Assembly (NCBI GenBank): GCA_024867545.1
Contig: JANFNE010000038.1
Location: 124,001 to 188,000 of the forward strand
Origin: Phytopythium helicoides
Taxonomy: Eukaryota; Oomycota; Peronosporomycetes; Pythiales; Pythiaceae
Direction: 5' to 3'
Length of the DNA stretch: 64,000 nt
The position numbers and the translations under genes were made by a program. Below, piece after piece: positions 41,127-51,900 of this stretch (positions are counted from its first letter, which is position 1; every line of letters begins with the position of its first letter). The notes beneath the pieces were generated by a model that had not been told where the DNA came from, did no database searches, and saw only the letters and a program-made list of their open reading frames with translations.

Positions 41127-41146
41127 ATACAAAATCCAAGTGAATT
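41127..41146 (+). promoter_or_regulatory. Shared promoter-like motif, third locus
   Basis: ATACAAAATCCAAGTGAATT agrees with the motif before the F-box/b5 gene at 18 positions or so. It stands 241 bases before ankyrin gene 5 and 237 bases before the preferred DIS3L2-like start on the other strand. Confidence 0.35.
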
Positions 41147-41225
41147 CGATACCTACATTAGACCTCTCTAATCGGCACGAGCGACAGGGGGCTGCACGAA
41201 TATAACTATATATTTCACTTGGATT
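41133..41225. repeat. 12-base inverted repeat pair
   Basis: AATCCAAGTGAA at 41133-41144 and its exact reverse complement TTCACTTGGATT at 41214-41225, with a 69-base spacer. The left arm is the core of the shared motif, so the same factor could bind on both strands. Confidence 0.6.
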
Positions 41226-41386
41226 CACTATGGACGTAAAATACATATGGTTTTATTACGCCTTAACCATGTGGTCCACAAACTTCCTCGAGACGAAGTT
41301 GTGTGGACCACAGCGCACCGGAAACCTGCCATCGATGATACCAGCTTCAAAGAGCACCCATCTTCGAGAAAGTCCTCCAGTCCGAG

Positions 41387-42646
41387 ATGCTGCTGACCTG
41401 CGTGGCGGTGGTGGCGCGCGAGCACGCGGGGCTGGGCGCCTGCCAGGACGTGGGCGAGCGCGTCGAGGCGTTCGTGGACGGCCCGGGGCGCTGGGCGGAG
41501 CTGCGCGTCCCGCAGACGGACACGCGGCGCATGCTGCGCGCGCGCAAGGCCAAGCGGCGCTGGTCCTCGCGGCGGCTCAAGCTGCTCGACAGAGCCATGC
41601 AGGTGGCGGCGGCGCGCGGGATGCTGCATGTGCTGCGGTGGCTGAGCGAGTACTGCGAGCGCGTGGGCCGCGGCCAGCTCGAGGTGAGCGTGGACGTTAT
41701 GGACGCGGCGGCGGCGCACGGACAGCTGCGCGTGCTCCAGTGGCTGCGCGAGAACAGGAAGGAGGGGTGCAGCAGCGCGGCTATCACGGCGGCGGCGGGA
41801 AGAGGAGATGTGGCCGTGGTGGAGTGGCTGCATGAACACTACCCGACCATCAGCTGCGAGCCGTGGACCATGAGGTGGGTGCTGCACCAGGACGACGTCG
41901 AGATGGCCGAGCTCCTGGCAAAACTCAAAATTGGCGGAGAGTGCACCGTCATGGACGCAACCAGAGCCGCCGAGTTTGGGCTCCTGCGAGTGGTGCGCTT
42001 CATTCATGAAAGCTTCCCGGGCCTACGATGGGATACGTCCGTGATGGACGCGGCGGCTGCCAGCGGGATGCTAGACGTGCTTGCATTCCTTCATGAGAAT
42101 CGGACAGAGGGGGCCACCACCGCCGCGATGGACGAGGCCGCGGCGCACGGCCACTTTAACGTCGTTCACTACCTCAACACGAACAGGAGCGAGGGCTGCA
42201 CCGCTCGCGCTATGGACTGCGCGGCCGGGAACGGGCATATTAATATCGTCATATACTTGCACGAGCGTCGCAAAGAAGGGTGCACCACAAGTGCCATGGA
42301 TCGCGCAGCCTTCTGTGGAGAAGGGTACGTCGTGCGCTGGCTTGCCAAGAACCGAAGCGAGGGATGCACGAGTAGAGCTTTCGACGTCACAGCGAGACGG
42401 AACGACTTGCCGCTGTTACAGTTTCTACACAGTCGGTATGGACCCTCAGTGGGATGTACAACGCAAGCGGTGCTGTCGGCCATCGCGTACGAGAACATCG
42501 AGATGCTCGAGTGGCTCCTCGTCCACTATGAAGAGCTGTTTGACATGGGCGAGCTAGTAGGCTTTGCAGAAAGGAGGCGACGGCATTCAGCTGCAGCATG
42601 GTTGCGAAACCAAATGTTTCCGGACCTCAGCGGCGAAGCTATATGA
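41387..42646 (+). CDS. Short-repeat ankyrin family protein 5, long member
   Basis: A single exon of 419 residues, starting exactly with the family cap MLLTCVAVVAREHAG and C-x4-ERVEAFVDGPGRW. It has about ten units where the other local members have four or five: examples are EGCTARAMDCAAGNGHINIV and EGCTSRAFDVTARRNDLPLL. One central unit is degenerate (EPWTMRWVLHQDDVEMAELL). The first half of the gene is much richer in GC than the second. The C terminus repeats the closing LEWLLVHYEEL helix. Presumably a protein-interaction scaffold; partner unknown. Confidence 0.85.
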   Translation: MLLTCVAVVAREHAGLGACQDVGERVEAFVDGPGRWAELRVPQTDTRRMLRARKAKRRWSSRRLKLLDRAMQVAAARGMLHVLRWLSEYCERVGRGQLEVSVDVMDAAAAHGQLRVLQWLRENRKEGCSSAAITAAAGRGDVAVVEWLHEHYPTISCEPWTMRWVLHQDDVEMAELLAKLKIGGECTVMDATRAAEFGLLRVVRFIHESFPGLRWDTSVMDAAAASGMLDVLAFLHENRTEGATTAAMDEAAAHGHFNVVHYLNTNRSEGCTARAMDCAAGNGHINIVIYLHERRKEGCTTSAMDRAAFCGEGYVVRWLAKNRSEGCTSRAFDVTARRNDLPLLQFLHSRYGPSVGCTTQAVLSAIAYENIEMLEWLLVHYEELFDMGELVGFAERRRRHSAAAWLRNQMFPDLSGEAI

Positions 42647-42716
42647 AAACGAACTCGTGTGCACGATTGTTATACTTACATGCATGTGGCTGCTCTGATC
42701 CGCAATGATCGCCGCA

Positions 42717-45700
42717 TTACGCCGCCGATTCGTTCATCTCCAGCTCATAGCGACGCTTGTCGTCAGCTGCAGCCTGTACCCATGGCGTGCGGTCGGTCTC
42801 ACTCAAAGTGCGCCACGTCTCTGATAGCTTCGCCATGACATCCACCATTTGCGCACCAGGCCCGAGAAGCTGCTTCACTTCTTGGCGATGGGCGACGCTG
42901 AAGAGCACGTACGCACTACGAGGCTTGCGGATGCTGCTCAGTCGTCCGCTTCCTTCCTTCTTAGGCTTCTTCTCCTTCTTGACTTTAGATGCTGAGCCCG
43001 TAGATGCGGTCGACTTCTGTTTCATGGCCGATGGAGACCAGGGTGACTTGGGCAAGCGGTTCGCCGTCTTTGGCGACCCATCACCATCTTGGTCAACGTA
43101 CTCGGTCTTCATACTTGCAGCGCTCACATCCGCCATGTTCTCGAGCTTGGCCACCTTTGTCTCCTTCTTCACATCGAGATGATAACCGTCATCCTCGTGT
43201 TCGTGGTCGTCACGCATCGGCTCATCACCAGTCTTGAGCGACCACGCCAATTGGCCCTTGGTCACGTTGTCAAGCGGCTCGGCGATCTGGCGAATTTTCT
43301 TGAGCACATACGAGGGCTGAAGCTCGTGGCCCTTCTTCTCCTTGATCAGCGCGCAAAAGTCGAGCGCGACCTTGGCAGCGTCCATCGTCGTCGACTTGAG
43401 CACAAAATCAGCAAGTGCGTCCTTATGCACGTCTACCTCTTCCTCCTTCTCGTCGCGATCCTTGCGCTTCTTTGCGCGCTTCGCCTCACGCTGGGCTTGC
43501 ATACGCTTCGCTTCCTTCATGATGAGGTCATCTACGCGTTGCTGATGCCGCTTGAGCTCATCGCGAGCAGCTGCAAGTCGAGCATCCAGATCCTCACGTT
43601 GCTGCACTAGCACCAAACGCATGTCGTGGTCCTTCTTCTCCTTTGCCTCAAGATCAGCGTTGTCCTTCTCGCAAATGCGCATCAATGCATCGCAACGGCG
43701 ACCAATCTCCGCAGGTGTACGAGATCGTAGGTAATAGTCGAATGCAAACGTCTCAAGACTACAGATCTCTTGCTTGATGCGATCCCAAGCGCCATAGCCG
43801 AACTTGTTCACGAGGCACAACAGAACGCGATCCTCCTCTTCAGTGAACACCTTGCCGCCCTTGCCTTGATAGTTGATAGGCATATCTTCCCACGGGTTCG
43901 CGTACCGCTCGACCTTACGCGTTGTCTCCGCAGTCAGGCGCTCAATTTCAAGCAGCTTTGATTCACCCTTTTCAATCGACTTGAGAATCTTCGGCCAGTC
44001 GCCAAGCTCTTCCGGTCCGCGGGACAGGAACACCTCTGCGTAGCGCTGGATCTCCTCAAGCGGCTTCATCATTTCACGAGCCACAGCCTCCACGTTTGCA
44101 CGCCCATAGCGTGCAAGGAGCTTGATAAAAAGGAAGAACTGAGGCTTGTTCCAGTCTCCAAATGCCTCGCTCAACAGCTTCTCTTTTTCCTCGAGTTCTT
44201 CGGGGCTTAGGTACTGGGCGTGCGGAGGTAGCGGTGGCTTGTCCATCTCCAGCTTCGCGTGCTCGTAATTGGCGCATTCGATTTCATGGAGCTCGAGCAG
44301 GCGACGCCGGTTGTAAAACTGCCACTCGTCCATGCGAGGCAGACGAAGTGCCTTGGGGAGCTGCTTCTGCTTTGCGTGAGTGCGCCGATTCGAATCGGGG
44401 TTCACCAGACTCTGGCGCATCACAGCACGGCGCTCGCGCTTACCCATGCCCTCGGTCAGAGTCTTCGCAAACTCAGCCTCAGCCAGACGCTTGAGCTCTT
44501 CCTGGCGTTCCTTTTCGTTCGAGTAATCGACGCCATCGTAGTTCTGGATGCTGCCGCCATCCAGCTTGAAGTCAAGCATGTCTCCCTTGTCGTGTGCCTG
44601 CAGTTTCTGCTTCATTTCCTCTGTCCGCTGCTCACCCTTGGCGAGAATGGCATCAATGTCTTCATCTGTAATCGTCGAATCAGTTGCGCGGAACACTTGG
44701 TCAGCACCAAAGCGGATCATTTCGAGCATATCGTTCTTGCTGAGCTTTGCCTGTTTCTCCTGGAGGCGTCCTTGCTGCACGACCATGGCATCGAGCTTGA
44801 GCTTCTGCTGCGCTCGCTCGATGATCTTCTCTTCCACGGAATCAGCCGTCACAAGGCGATAAACGTTTACTTCCTTCTTCTGACCGATACGATGCGCACG
44901 ATCCTGTGCCTGCAGATCAGCCTGCGGGTTCCAATCCGAGTCGTACAAAATGACAATGTCGGCTGTGTACAAGTTGATACCAAGACCACCGGCGCGCGTC
45001 GACAGCAGGAAGAGGAACTTGGACGAGTTCGGCCGGTTGTATTCCTCGATGGATGACTCGCGATCTTCGTACGACGTCTGACCGTCAATTCGGCAGTACT
45101 CGTACTGGCGCATACGGCAGAAGTCCTCCATAATATCAAGCACGCGAGTCATTTGTGTGAAGATGAGCACTCGCGAGCCACGCTCCTTCAGCTTCTTGAG
45201 GAGCTTGTCGAGAAGTACCATTTTACCACAATTCTCCACAACATGTTCACCTAGTGGATCGAGCGAGCGGTCTTCTTGGCCCTCAAAGAGATAAGGATGA
45301 CCGCAGCACTTGCGCAGCTGCATGACAATGTTCTGCAGGGCACTTTTGGAGACACCAGTAGCACCGCCAGTGATTGTGTTCATGTCTCGAAGAAGGAGAG
45401 ACTTGTACAGAGCCTTTTGCATGGCCGACATACCAACAAACAGCAGCGTCTCCTTCTTCGGTGGAAGGCTCTTTTCCACATCCGCCTTCAGGCGACGAAG
45501 CATGAAAGGACGCAAAATCTTGTGCAGCTGGCTGATCATTTGCTTCTTGGCTTCATCGTCATCGACGTCAAGGTTAAACCAGTCATCGAACTCTTGGGAA
45601 GACGCAAACACATCGGGCAACAAGAAATTGAGCAACGCCCACAGCTCGTGCAGGTTGTTCTGAAGAGGGGTGCCCGTCAGCAGCAGCCGGTGCTCTGTCT

Positions 45701-47024
45701 CGAGCATACGCACGACCGTCGAAAACTGAGACGCCTCGTTCTTGATACGGTGCGCCTCGTCAATGACGAGGTACCGCCATGCAAACTTGCATAACGTAGT
45801 CTTCTCCTTCAGACACATCTCGAAGGTGGTGACGCACACGTCAAACTTGCGCTTCTTGTCGGGTAGACCAGGGCACAGCACATCCTGGATCACTTGCTGA
45901 CGCTCCTCCTTGTTACCGTGGAACTTGACTGCGCGCAGTGACGGACACCAGCGCTTGAATTCAGCCAGCCAGTTACTGAGCGTTGACTTTGGAACCAGCA
46001 CAATGTGCGGTCCAGTCACATTCTCATACTCGTAGAAGTACGCCAACACCGAGATGGTCTGGAGCGTCTTGCCGAGACCCATCTCGTCGGCAAGGATACC
46101 GTTGATGCCTTGATGAGCCAAGTTGACCATCCAGCTAAGTCCCTCCAGCTGGTACGCACGCATCGTTCCGAACTTGATGACGGATGGCTGCTTGGTGAGG
46201 CGAACAATGTCGTGCTTGTCGTGCAGGAGGTCCTCGTCCTCCTCTCGCTCCGTGCGCTTCTTCTTCTTCTTGTCATCCGCCTCTTCCTTCTTCTTGCTCT
46301 TCTTCTTGTTGACCTGCCCGCTGAAGTGCGCAAAAATGTCGCTCTGCGAGAGCAAGTACTTGAGTCGCGCCTGCGCGATTTCCGACTTTTTCTGGGCGAG
46401 CTCCTCCTTCTGGCGGCGCTCCTCGGCCTTGAGCTCGTCGCGCTCCTCGATCTCCTGCTGTCGGATTTCGTCGCGAAGGCGCTTGGCCTCCAGCTGCTTG
46501 CCCGTGAGCTCCCTCGGTTGGTGCGTGCGTCTGGGCTTGGTTTCCTCCGCCGCAGGCGCCTGCTCCATCATCTCTCCTCAGCACCGCAGCCACAACCTGC
46601 AAAAGCAGGCAACAACAACAACAAACACTCTCACCTTCTTGCGCTCGCGCTTGCCCTCCACAGTGGCGTACATGTCGTCGCGCTTGCGCTTGCGCTCGGC
46701 CTCGACGAGCTCGTCCCTTTGGCGGCACTCCTCCTCGTACCGCGCCTTGTCGGCGGCCGCCAGCTCGTTGAACTCCTCGCGCTGCACGGCCGAGAGCTGC
46801 TGCCAGCGCGCGCCCACCTCGCGCGCGATGGCGCCGAGCTCGAAGGGCTCGCCGCGCTCCTCGGCGCGCGCCGCCAGCTCCGCCTTGACCTCGGCCATCA
46901 CGGCCTTCTGGAAGAACGCGAACGCGCTCTTGGCCTTGGCCGGCTGCGCGGGCGCCGCCTGCTGGAACTGCGCCTCGACCGCCACCCAGTCGCCGCGGCT
47001 CTCCTTGCCCTCGGACCGCGCCAT
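42717..47024 (-). CDS. ISWI: ISWI-type chromatin remodeller with HMG boxes at both ends
   Basis: Exons 46635-47024 and 42717-46571 join in phase 0 across a 63-base intron (acceptor directly before ATGATGGAG), giving 1,414 residues. Exon 1 encodes an HMG box (KSAFAFFQKAVMAEVKAEL, VGARWQQLS, FNELAAADKARY). Then come the AutoN-like RLTKQPSVIK, the SNF2 ATPase with ADEMGLGKT and VIDEAHRIKNE, the helicase C lobe (FLLSTRAGGLGINL, QAQDRAHRIGQ), NegC, and the HAND, SANT and SLIDE modules (DEWQFYNRRRLLELHEIE, DRVLLCLVNKFGYGAWD). A second HMG box closes the chain (IRKPRSAYVLFSVAHRQEV). ISWI enzymes space nucleosomes using ATP. If exon 1 is a separate gene the core ISWI starts at 46571. Confidence 0.9.
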
Positions 47025-47382
47025 CCTCCTCGCCCTTTGCTGCCTGCGGCCGCCCCTTCTCGAGCGAGGCGGGAATGAAAAAGAGAGGGAGGGACTGCTG
47101 GCAACTTCCGGCGCTCCATTGGCCGAAACTGCTGCACGCGATCCATGGTGATTGGCTAGATATCGGACGAATGTTGATGTTGGGCAAAATGCGTTGATTA
47201 TTATAATTTAATGACAGTAGAAGTAGGTGACGTGACGTCGACTACGTTTATTGTCATTAAAAGATAGACTTTCAAAAACCCAGTAGTACCGATATGGTAC
47301 CGGTTCTCGCTCACCCGGAGCTTCAAGCAACCTTGAAAGAAGATTTTCTCCATATTTCCTTCTTCCTAGAGTGGCGGCGGAG
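47025..47382. promoter_or_regulatory. Bidirectional promoter, ISWI and PSI/LEA2-like gene
   Basis: 358 bases between divergent start codons. ATTGG (inverted CCAAT) boxes occur at 47117-47121 and 47150-47154, about 95 and 130 bases before the ISWI start on its upstream side. The right half is AT-rich. Confidence 0.45.
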
Positions 47383-48816
47383 ATGATGGCGCGCACTAGA
47401 CTCGCGCTGCTGCTGCTGCTGTTGCTAGCGCTCGTGGCGGTTGGCGGCGCGGCGGCTGTGGAGGGCGACGGCGTGTACGACGAGTCGGCGCTGGTGGCGG
47501 TTGGCGGCGCGGCGGCTGTGGAGGGCGACGGCGTGTACGACGAGTCGGCGCTGGTGGCGCGCGGGGGCTTTGACCCGACGCTGGAGGACGCGTGCGCGAG
47601 CTACAAGACGTGCGACGCCTGCGTGAACGCGAGCTCGTTCTGCCACTTTTGCGAGAGCGACTTTGAATGCCACGCCATCCTCTCGCCCCACGGCTGCACG
47701 GTGGGTATCAGCACGTGCCACAAGCTCTCGGGTGCGTCACGGTGTTTGCGGCTCATCATGGAGCTTACTGAAGCAGCCTAACGGATTGAGTTGGCAGAGT
47801 GCGAGCGGCCGACCCCGCAGTTTGTGGGCTATGGCCCGCCGCCCTCGGTGGTCATCGCCGTGCTGTGCCTGGTGGTGACGCTCACGTGCTGCGTCTGCGG
47901 CATTTCTGCCATTTGCACGGTCTTCTGCCGTCGCCGTCCCCCTCCGTCGCGGGAGGCGGCGGCTGCATTGGCCATCCGCGAGCGCAAGAAGAAGCAAAAG
48001 TAAGGCTCAAGTAGATGTGCTGATGGCTATTGAAGTCCTCGCTAATGGTGAATTGTGGGATGGACAATAGGGCTGACGGAGGGGAGCAGGTTCAGCCGCT
48101 GTTGCTGATGGAGGAGGCAAATGATGAGCCGACTTTCCAGAATGACATGGACGACGAGGCACTCGACAGGTTGCAATCGCGATACGAGCGTTCTGAGCGC
48201 GAGATGAGCTGGTCGACATTCTTCCGGCGGCTGCTGTGGCTGGCAACGTTACTTGGCGTGACGATCTTCGCGCTCATGTTCTACCCGCGCATCCCAGATT
48301 ACAATGTTTGCAATCGCGAATTCGAGTGGGAGTCCATTATGCAGAGTTTCCGCCACCTCCAACCGCATATCGAATATCAAGTGCTCATCAGCGTTATCAA
48401 CGAGAACCGCTTCGGCTTTGTGCTCGAGTCGGGTCGCGCCGACATTTACCACGCCGGTACGCTAGTCGGCAACTGGGTGCTCAACGCGTCGTTCGAGGCG
48501 GCTGCCGGGTCCATTAGCGATATCATCGCCCCCATTCACATCCAACCGCCCAGCGTGTATGAGTCGTACTCGCTTTGGAACGATTTCCACAGCAACAAGC
48601 TCGTTTTCAACATCAACGCAAGCGTCACCGGATCGATCACATGGGGTTCACACAAGGTGCGGTTTCTCCTCTTGCGACCTCACATCGATGACCCGTTCTG
48701 ACAGAGTTTGATTTTCCTAGCTCTACCGCATTTCAGCGACCACACCTGACGTCGAGTTCCTTGTCGGCGCCGAGTACGATCGTGGGCTGTGCAAATGCCC
48801 CAAGTATGATACCTAA
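47383..48816 (+). CDS. PSI-domain and LEA2-like two-pass membrane protein
   Basis: Exons 47383-47731, 47798-47999, 48071-48656 and 48721-48816 join in frame (introns 66, 71 and 64 bases), giving 410 residues. A signal peptide (RLALLLLLLLALVAV) leads into a Cys-rich PSI-like module (CASYKTCDACVNAS, FCHFC, FECHA, GCTVG) and a Cys-rich membrane helix followed by a basic RERKKKQK stretch, a layout like PTTG1IP. A cytosolic acidic segment, a second helix (LLWLATLLGVTIFALMFY) and a LEA2-like beta domain (INENRFGFVLESGRADI, GNWVLNASFE) follow. Without splicing, exon 2 would stop at 48003. A role at endomembranes is a guess. Confidence 0.7.
47431..47550 (+). repeat. 60-base tandem duplication inside the PSI/LEA2-like gene
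   Basis: Two direct 60-base units (47431-47490, 47491-47550) differ at one base only. Each adds 20 in-frame residues (L-V-A-V-G-G-A-A-A-V then EGDGVYDESA) directly after the signal peptide. The near identity points to a recent event. Confidence 0.9.
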
Positions 48817-48937
48817 CTGCGGACAACATGGCGTTGAATGAGGTGCTCCGTCATGGGCTACTTAATGTCACATGTTCGTTGAGGCTCAATGTCACATTCA
48901 CACGCACTACAAGGTACCTAGGTATAACTCATTCCTC

Positions 48938-51900
48938 CTAGAAGCTCCCGCCAGGCTGGTAGACAGCAGCGTCGCCACCACGCGCATTGAACACCTTTGC
49001 GAGCAGCTCGTCTGCGCAGGCCATGCGCGCGCGCTCCGAAGTCACAGGGCTGCGAAGGACAAAGTATCCATCAAGCCCCGCCTCCTTGCGCGCCGCGTAG
49101 ATAGCCTCCTTCACAGCAAATACAGCACTCGCACCGAGGAATAGCGGTGGCTCGCCGACAGCCTTGCTAGAGTGTACAGCAAATCGATTCTTGGAATTGG
49201 ACTCGAGCCACACGTTGAACTGGAGAGGGAGATCATTGGCGCTCGGGATCTTGTATCCACCAGGGCCACGCGTGAACAAGTGACCACGCTTGACCCACGG
49301 ATGCGAGTCGTCGCCCCACACGAGTTCTTCAAGCGCAAACAGTCCAAAGCCTTGCATGAACGCGCCTTCCACTTGCCCAATGTCGATAGCAGGGTTGATA
49401 CTTGCACCCAGGTCCATCAGCAAGTCCACACTCAGCATATGGTAGTCGCCCGTGAGCACATCCAGCTCCACCACTGTGCACGCCACTCCAGTCGTGTAGT
49501 AGTTGAAGGCAGTCCCGGCTGCCGCGTTCTCGGCTACCGACTTTGCGAAATCGTAGCCGCAGCGTTCGTTCGGCACAATGTAAAATCCTTGGGCCGACAG
49601 GTTGATGCGGTCAAAATACGCAGCATTCGCCACGGCGCTGAAAGGTGCATCGGGGCCGAGTCGTTCGCGCACTGGAGCAATACGAGCAAGAATCTGCTCG
49701 CATGCATCCAAGGTTGCCATGCCGTAAAGATCCGTGCTCATCGATGCTGCAGACGGCTGGGAGTTCGGAACCTTGCTAGTTGATGTTTCCTCAATGTGAA
49801 CCTGCTCGTGAGGAATATTGAATGCTCGTGCCACGACCTGGATCACCTTCGTGTGCAGTCCTTGACCCATTTCAACTCCGCCATGCGACACTAGCACACT
49901 TCCGTCCGCGTACACGTGGACGAGTGCACCACCCTGGTTCATAAACTTCGACGTGAAGCTGATACCGAATTTCGTGGGCAAGATTGCAACACCTCGCTTC
50001 TTCCAGCGGTGCTTTGCATTGAACGCTTCGACTTCCTTCTTCTTCTCGTCGAATGTGCTACGCTCCAAAGTGTGTTGCCACAGGGTTGGCAAGTTGTAGT
50101 CTTCAAGTTTCTGCCCGTAGTGCGTCACATCTCCCTCTTGGTACATGTTTCGCCAGCGAACCTCCTCTGGTGCCAGGTTCACCGTGCGAGCAATATGATC
50201 AATATACGTCTCAGCAATCATGAGACCTTGAGGACCACCGAAGCCGCGGAAAGCTGTGTTGGTCGGCAAATTGGTTCGGCATACCGTGCCGTTTGCGCGC
50301 ACGTGCGGGATCTTGTAGGCATTATCGCAATGGAACAGGGCTCTATCCATGACAGCCAGAGACAGATCCATCGAGTAGCCTCCGTTGTTGTAAATGTCGA
50401 CATCGAGCGCGAGGATCTTGCCTTCTTTCGTCACACCAACCTTGTACTTTGCGTAGAATGGGTGACGGCCACCGGTGGCGAGCATATCAATGTGACGCTC
50501 CAGCAGACACTTCACAGGGCGTTTCATGACGTATGCTGCAACAGAGGCGGCACACGACACAAACACACTGCGCGTCTCCTTTCCGCCGAAGCCACCACCG
50601 ATTCGCTTGGTTGCGCAAGTCACGAGGTTGTCAGAGATTCCAAGCACGCGGGCGACCAGCGACTGAGTCTTGGCAGCAGCTTGTGTCGATGCAATGATCT
50701 TGAGCCCACTTTCATATGGCGTACACAATGACACATTTGTCTCAAAGTAGAACTGTTCCTGGCCGCCCATGTTCATTTCACCCTCCAGAACGAAATCCGA
50801 CTCGGCAAAACCCTTCTCGATGTCGCCACTCTCGATGGTGTGGACTGGCAAAATGAACGATTTTTCACGAATCGCGTCCTGGATCGTGATGATCGATGGG
50901 AGCTCTTCGTATTCAATCTTGACCTTGTCTGCGGCAGCTGTCGCGATTTCGTGGGATTCCGCGACGATCATGCCAACCGGTTGACCGACACAAACAACCT
51001 TCCCGTCAGCAAAACACTCTTCATCCTTGAGCACCGGTCCGATCTTGTTGGTGCCTAACCTTTCTGTCTTGAAGATCGACGCGTCGAAGTAGCGATGCAC
51101 ACCTTCCATCGCCAACGCTTCACTGGTGTCGACATTCTTGATGATTCCGTGAGGACAAGTTGAAAGCACCAATACGGCGTGTAGAGTGCCAGGCATGTTG
51201 GGCAAATCGTCACAGTATTTCGCCTCTCCGGATACCTGCAAGTATGCCGATTTGTGCATCAGAGGATCTCCAACTGGCCCACGCTTTGTCGCAGCGTCAC
51301 CAACAGGCTTGTGGTCCGAGTCTAGAAGACCACCACGTTCAACCCCATACGTCTGAAGACCAACTGACACGGGCCGAGACGAATGCACAAATGATTCACC
51401 TCCAGACTCGATCTTCGCATCGATAGTTGGCGCGGAAGGGAGTTTCTCGGCCGCTGCCTGCTCAATGTCACTCTGGAGCTGCTTGGACGTCTTGAGGAAA
51501 AACTTGTAGAGAAAGGAACCACAAAGGCTCTCGCGATACCGAGCCATGCCGCCCGGTACGCCATCTGGAAGTTTGAAATCGCTCTCATATAGAACGTCAC
51601 ATGCCGCATCGAAGGTTGCAGCTTCAAAGGGCTTCCCGATCATGAACTGTTCAGTTGTTTGCGCAGCCTTCGTAACTGGCGCCATACCACCATAGACTAG
51701 CGAGGCATCACTGATGACCCACATGTCCGATCCGCTGACAGAGTCAAGCTTAACTCGAATTCCCGACGTAACAATGCTGATATCGTCTTCACGACGCCGC
51801 GCTTGCTTGAACGGAAGCATATACTCCCACTCCTTTGTGTATGGGACGTAGACACTCGTGATGATCTCGTCCGGCTCGAGCCCAACCTTTCGGTAGGACA

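Larger units (their letters stand above)
40960..41386. other. Divergent promoter region, DIS3L2-like and ankyrin gene 5
   Basis: Holds the ATACAAAATCCAAGTGAA motif at 41127-41144 and a perfect 12-base inverted repeat (41133-41144 and 41214-41225). No gene seen; a short AT-rich TATA-like run lies at 41200-41212. Confidence 0.5.

Noticed and set aside
46005..47151. Long plus-strand frames opposite the ISWI N terminus
   Set aside because: Leu/Arg-rich antisense shadows of Lys/Glu-rich coding DNA.
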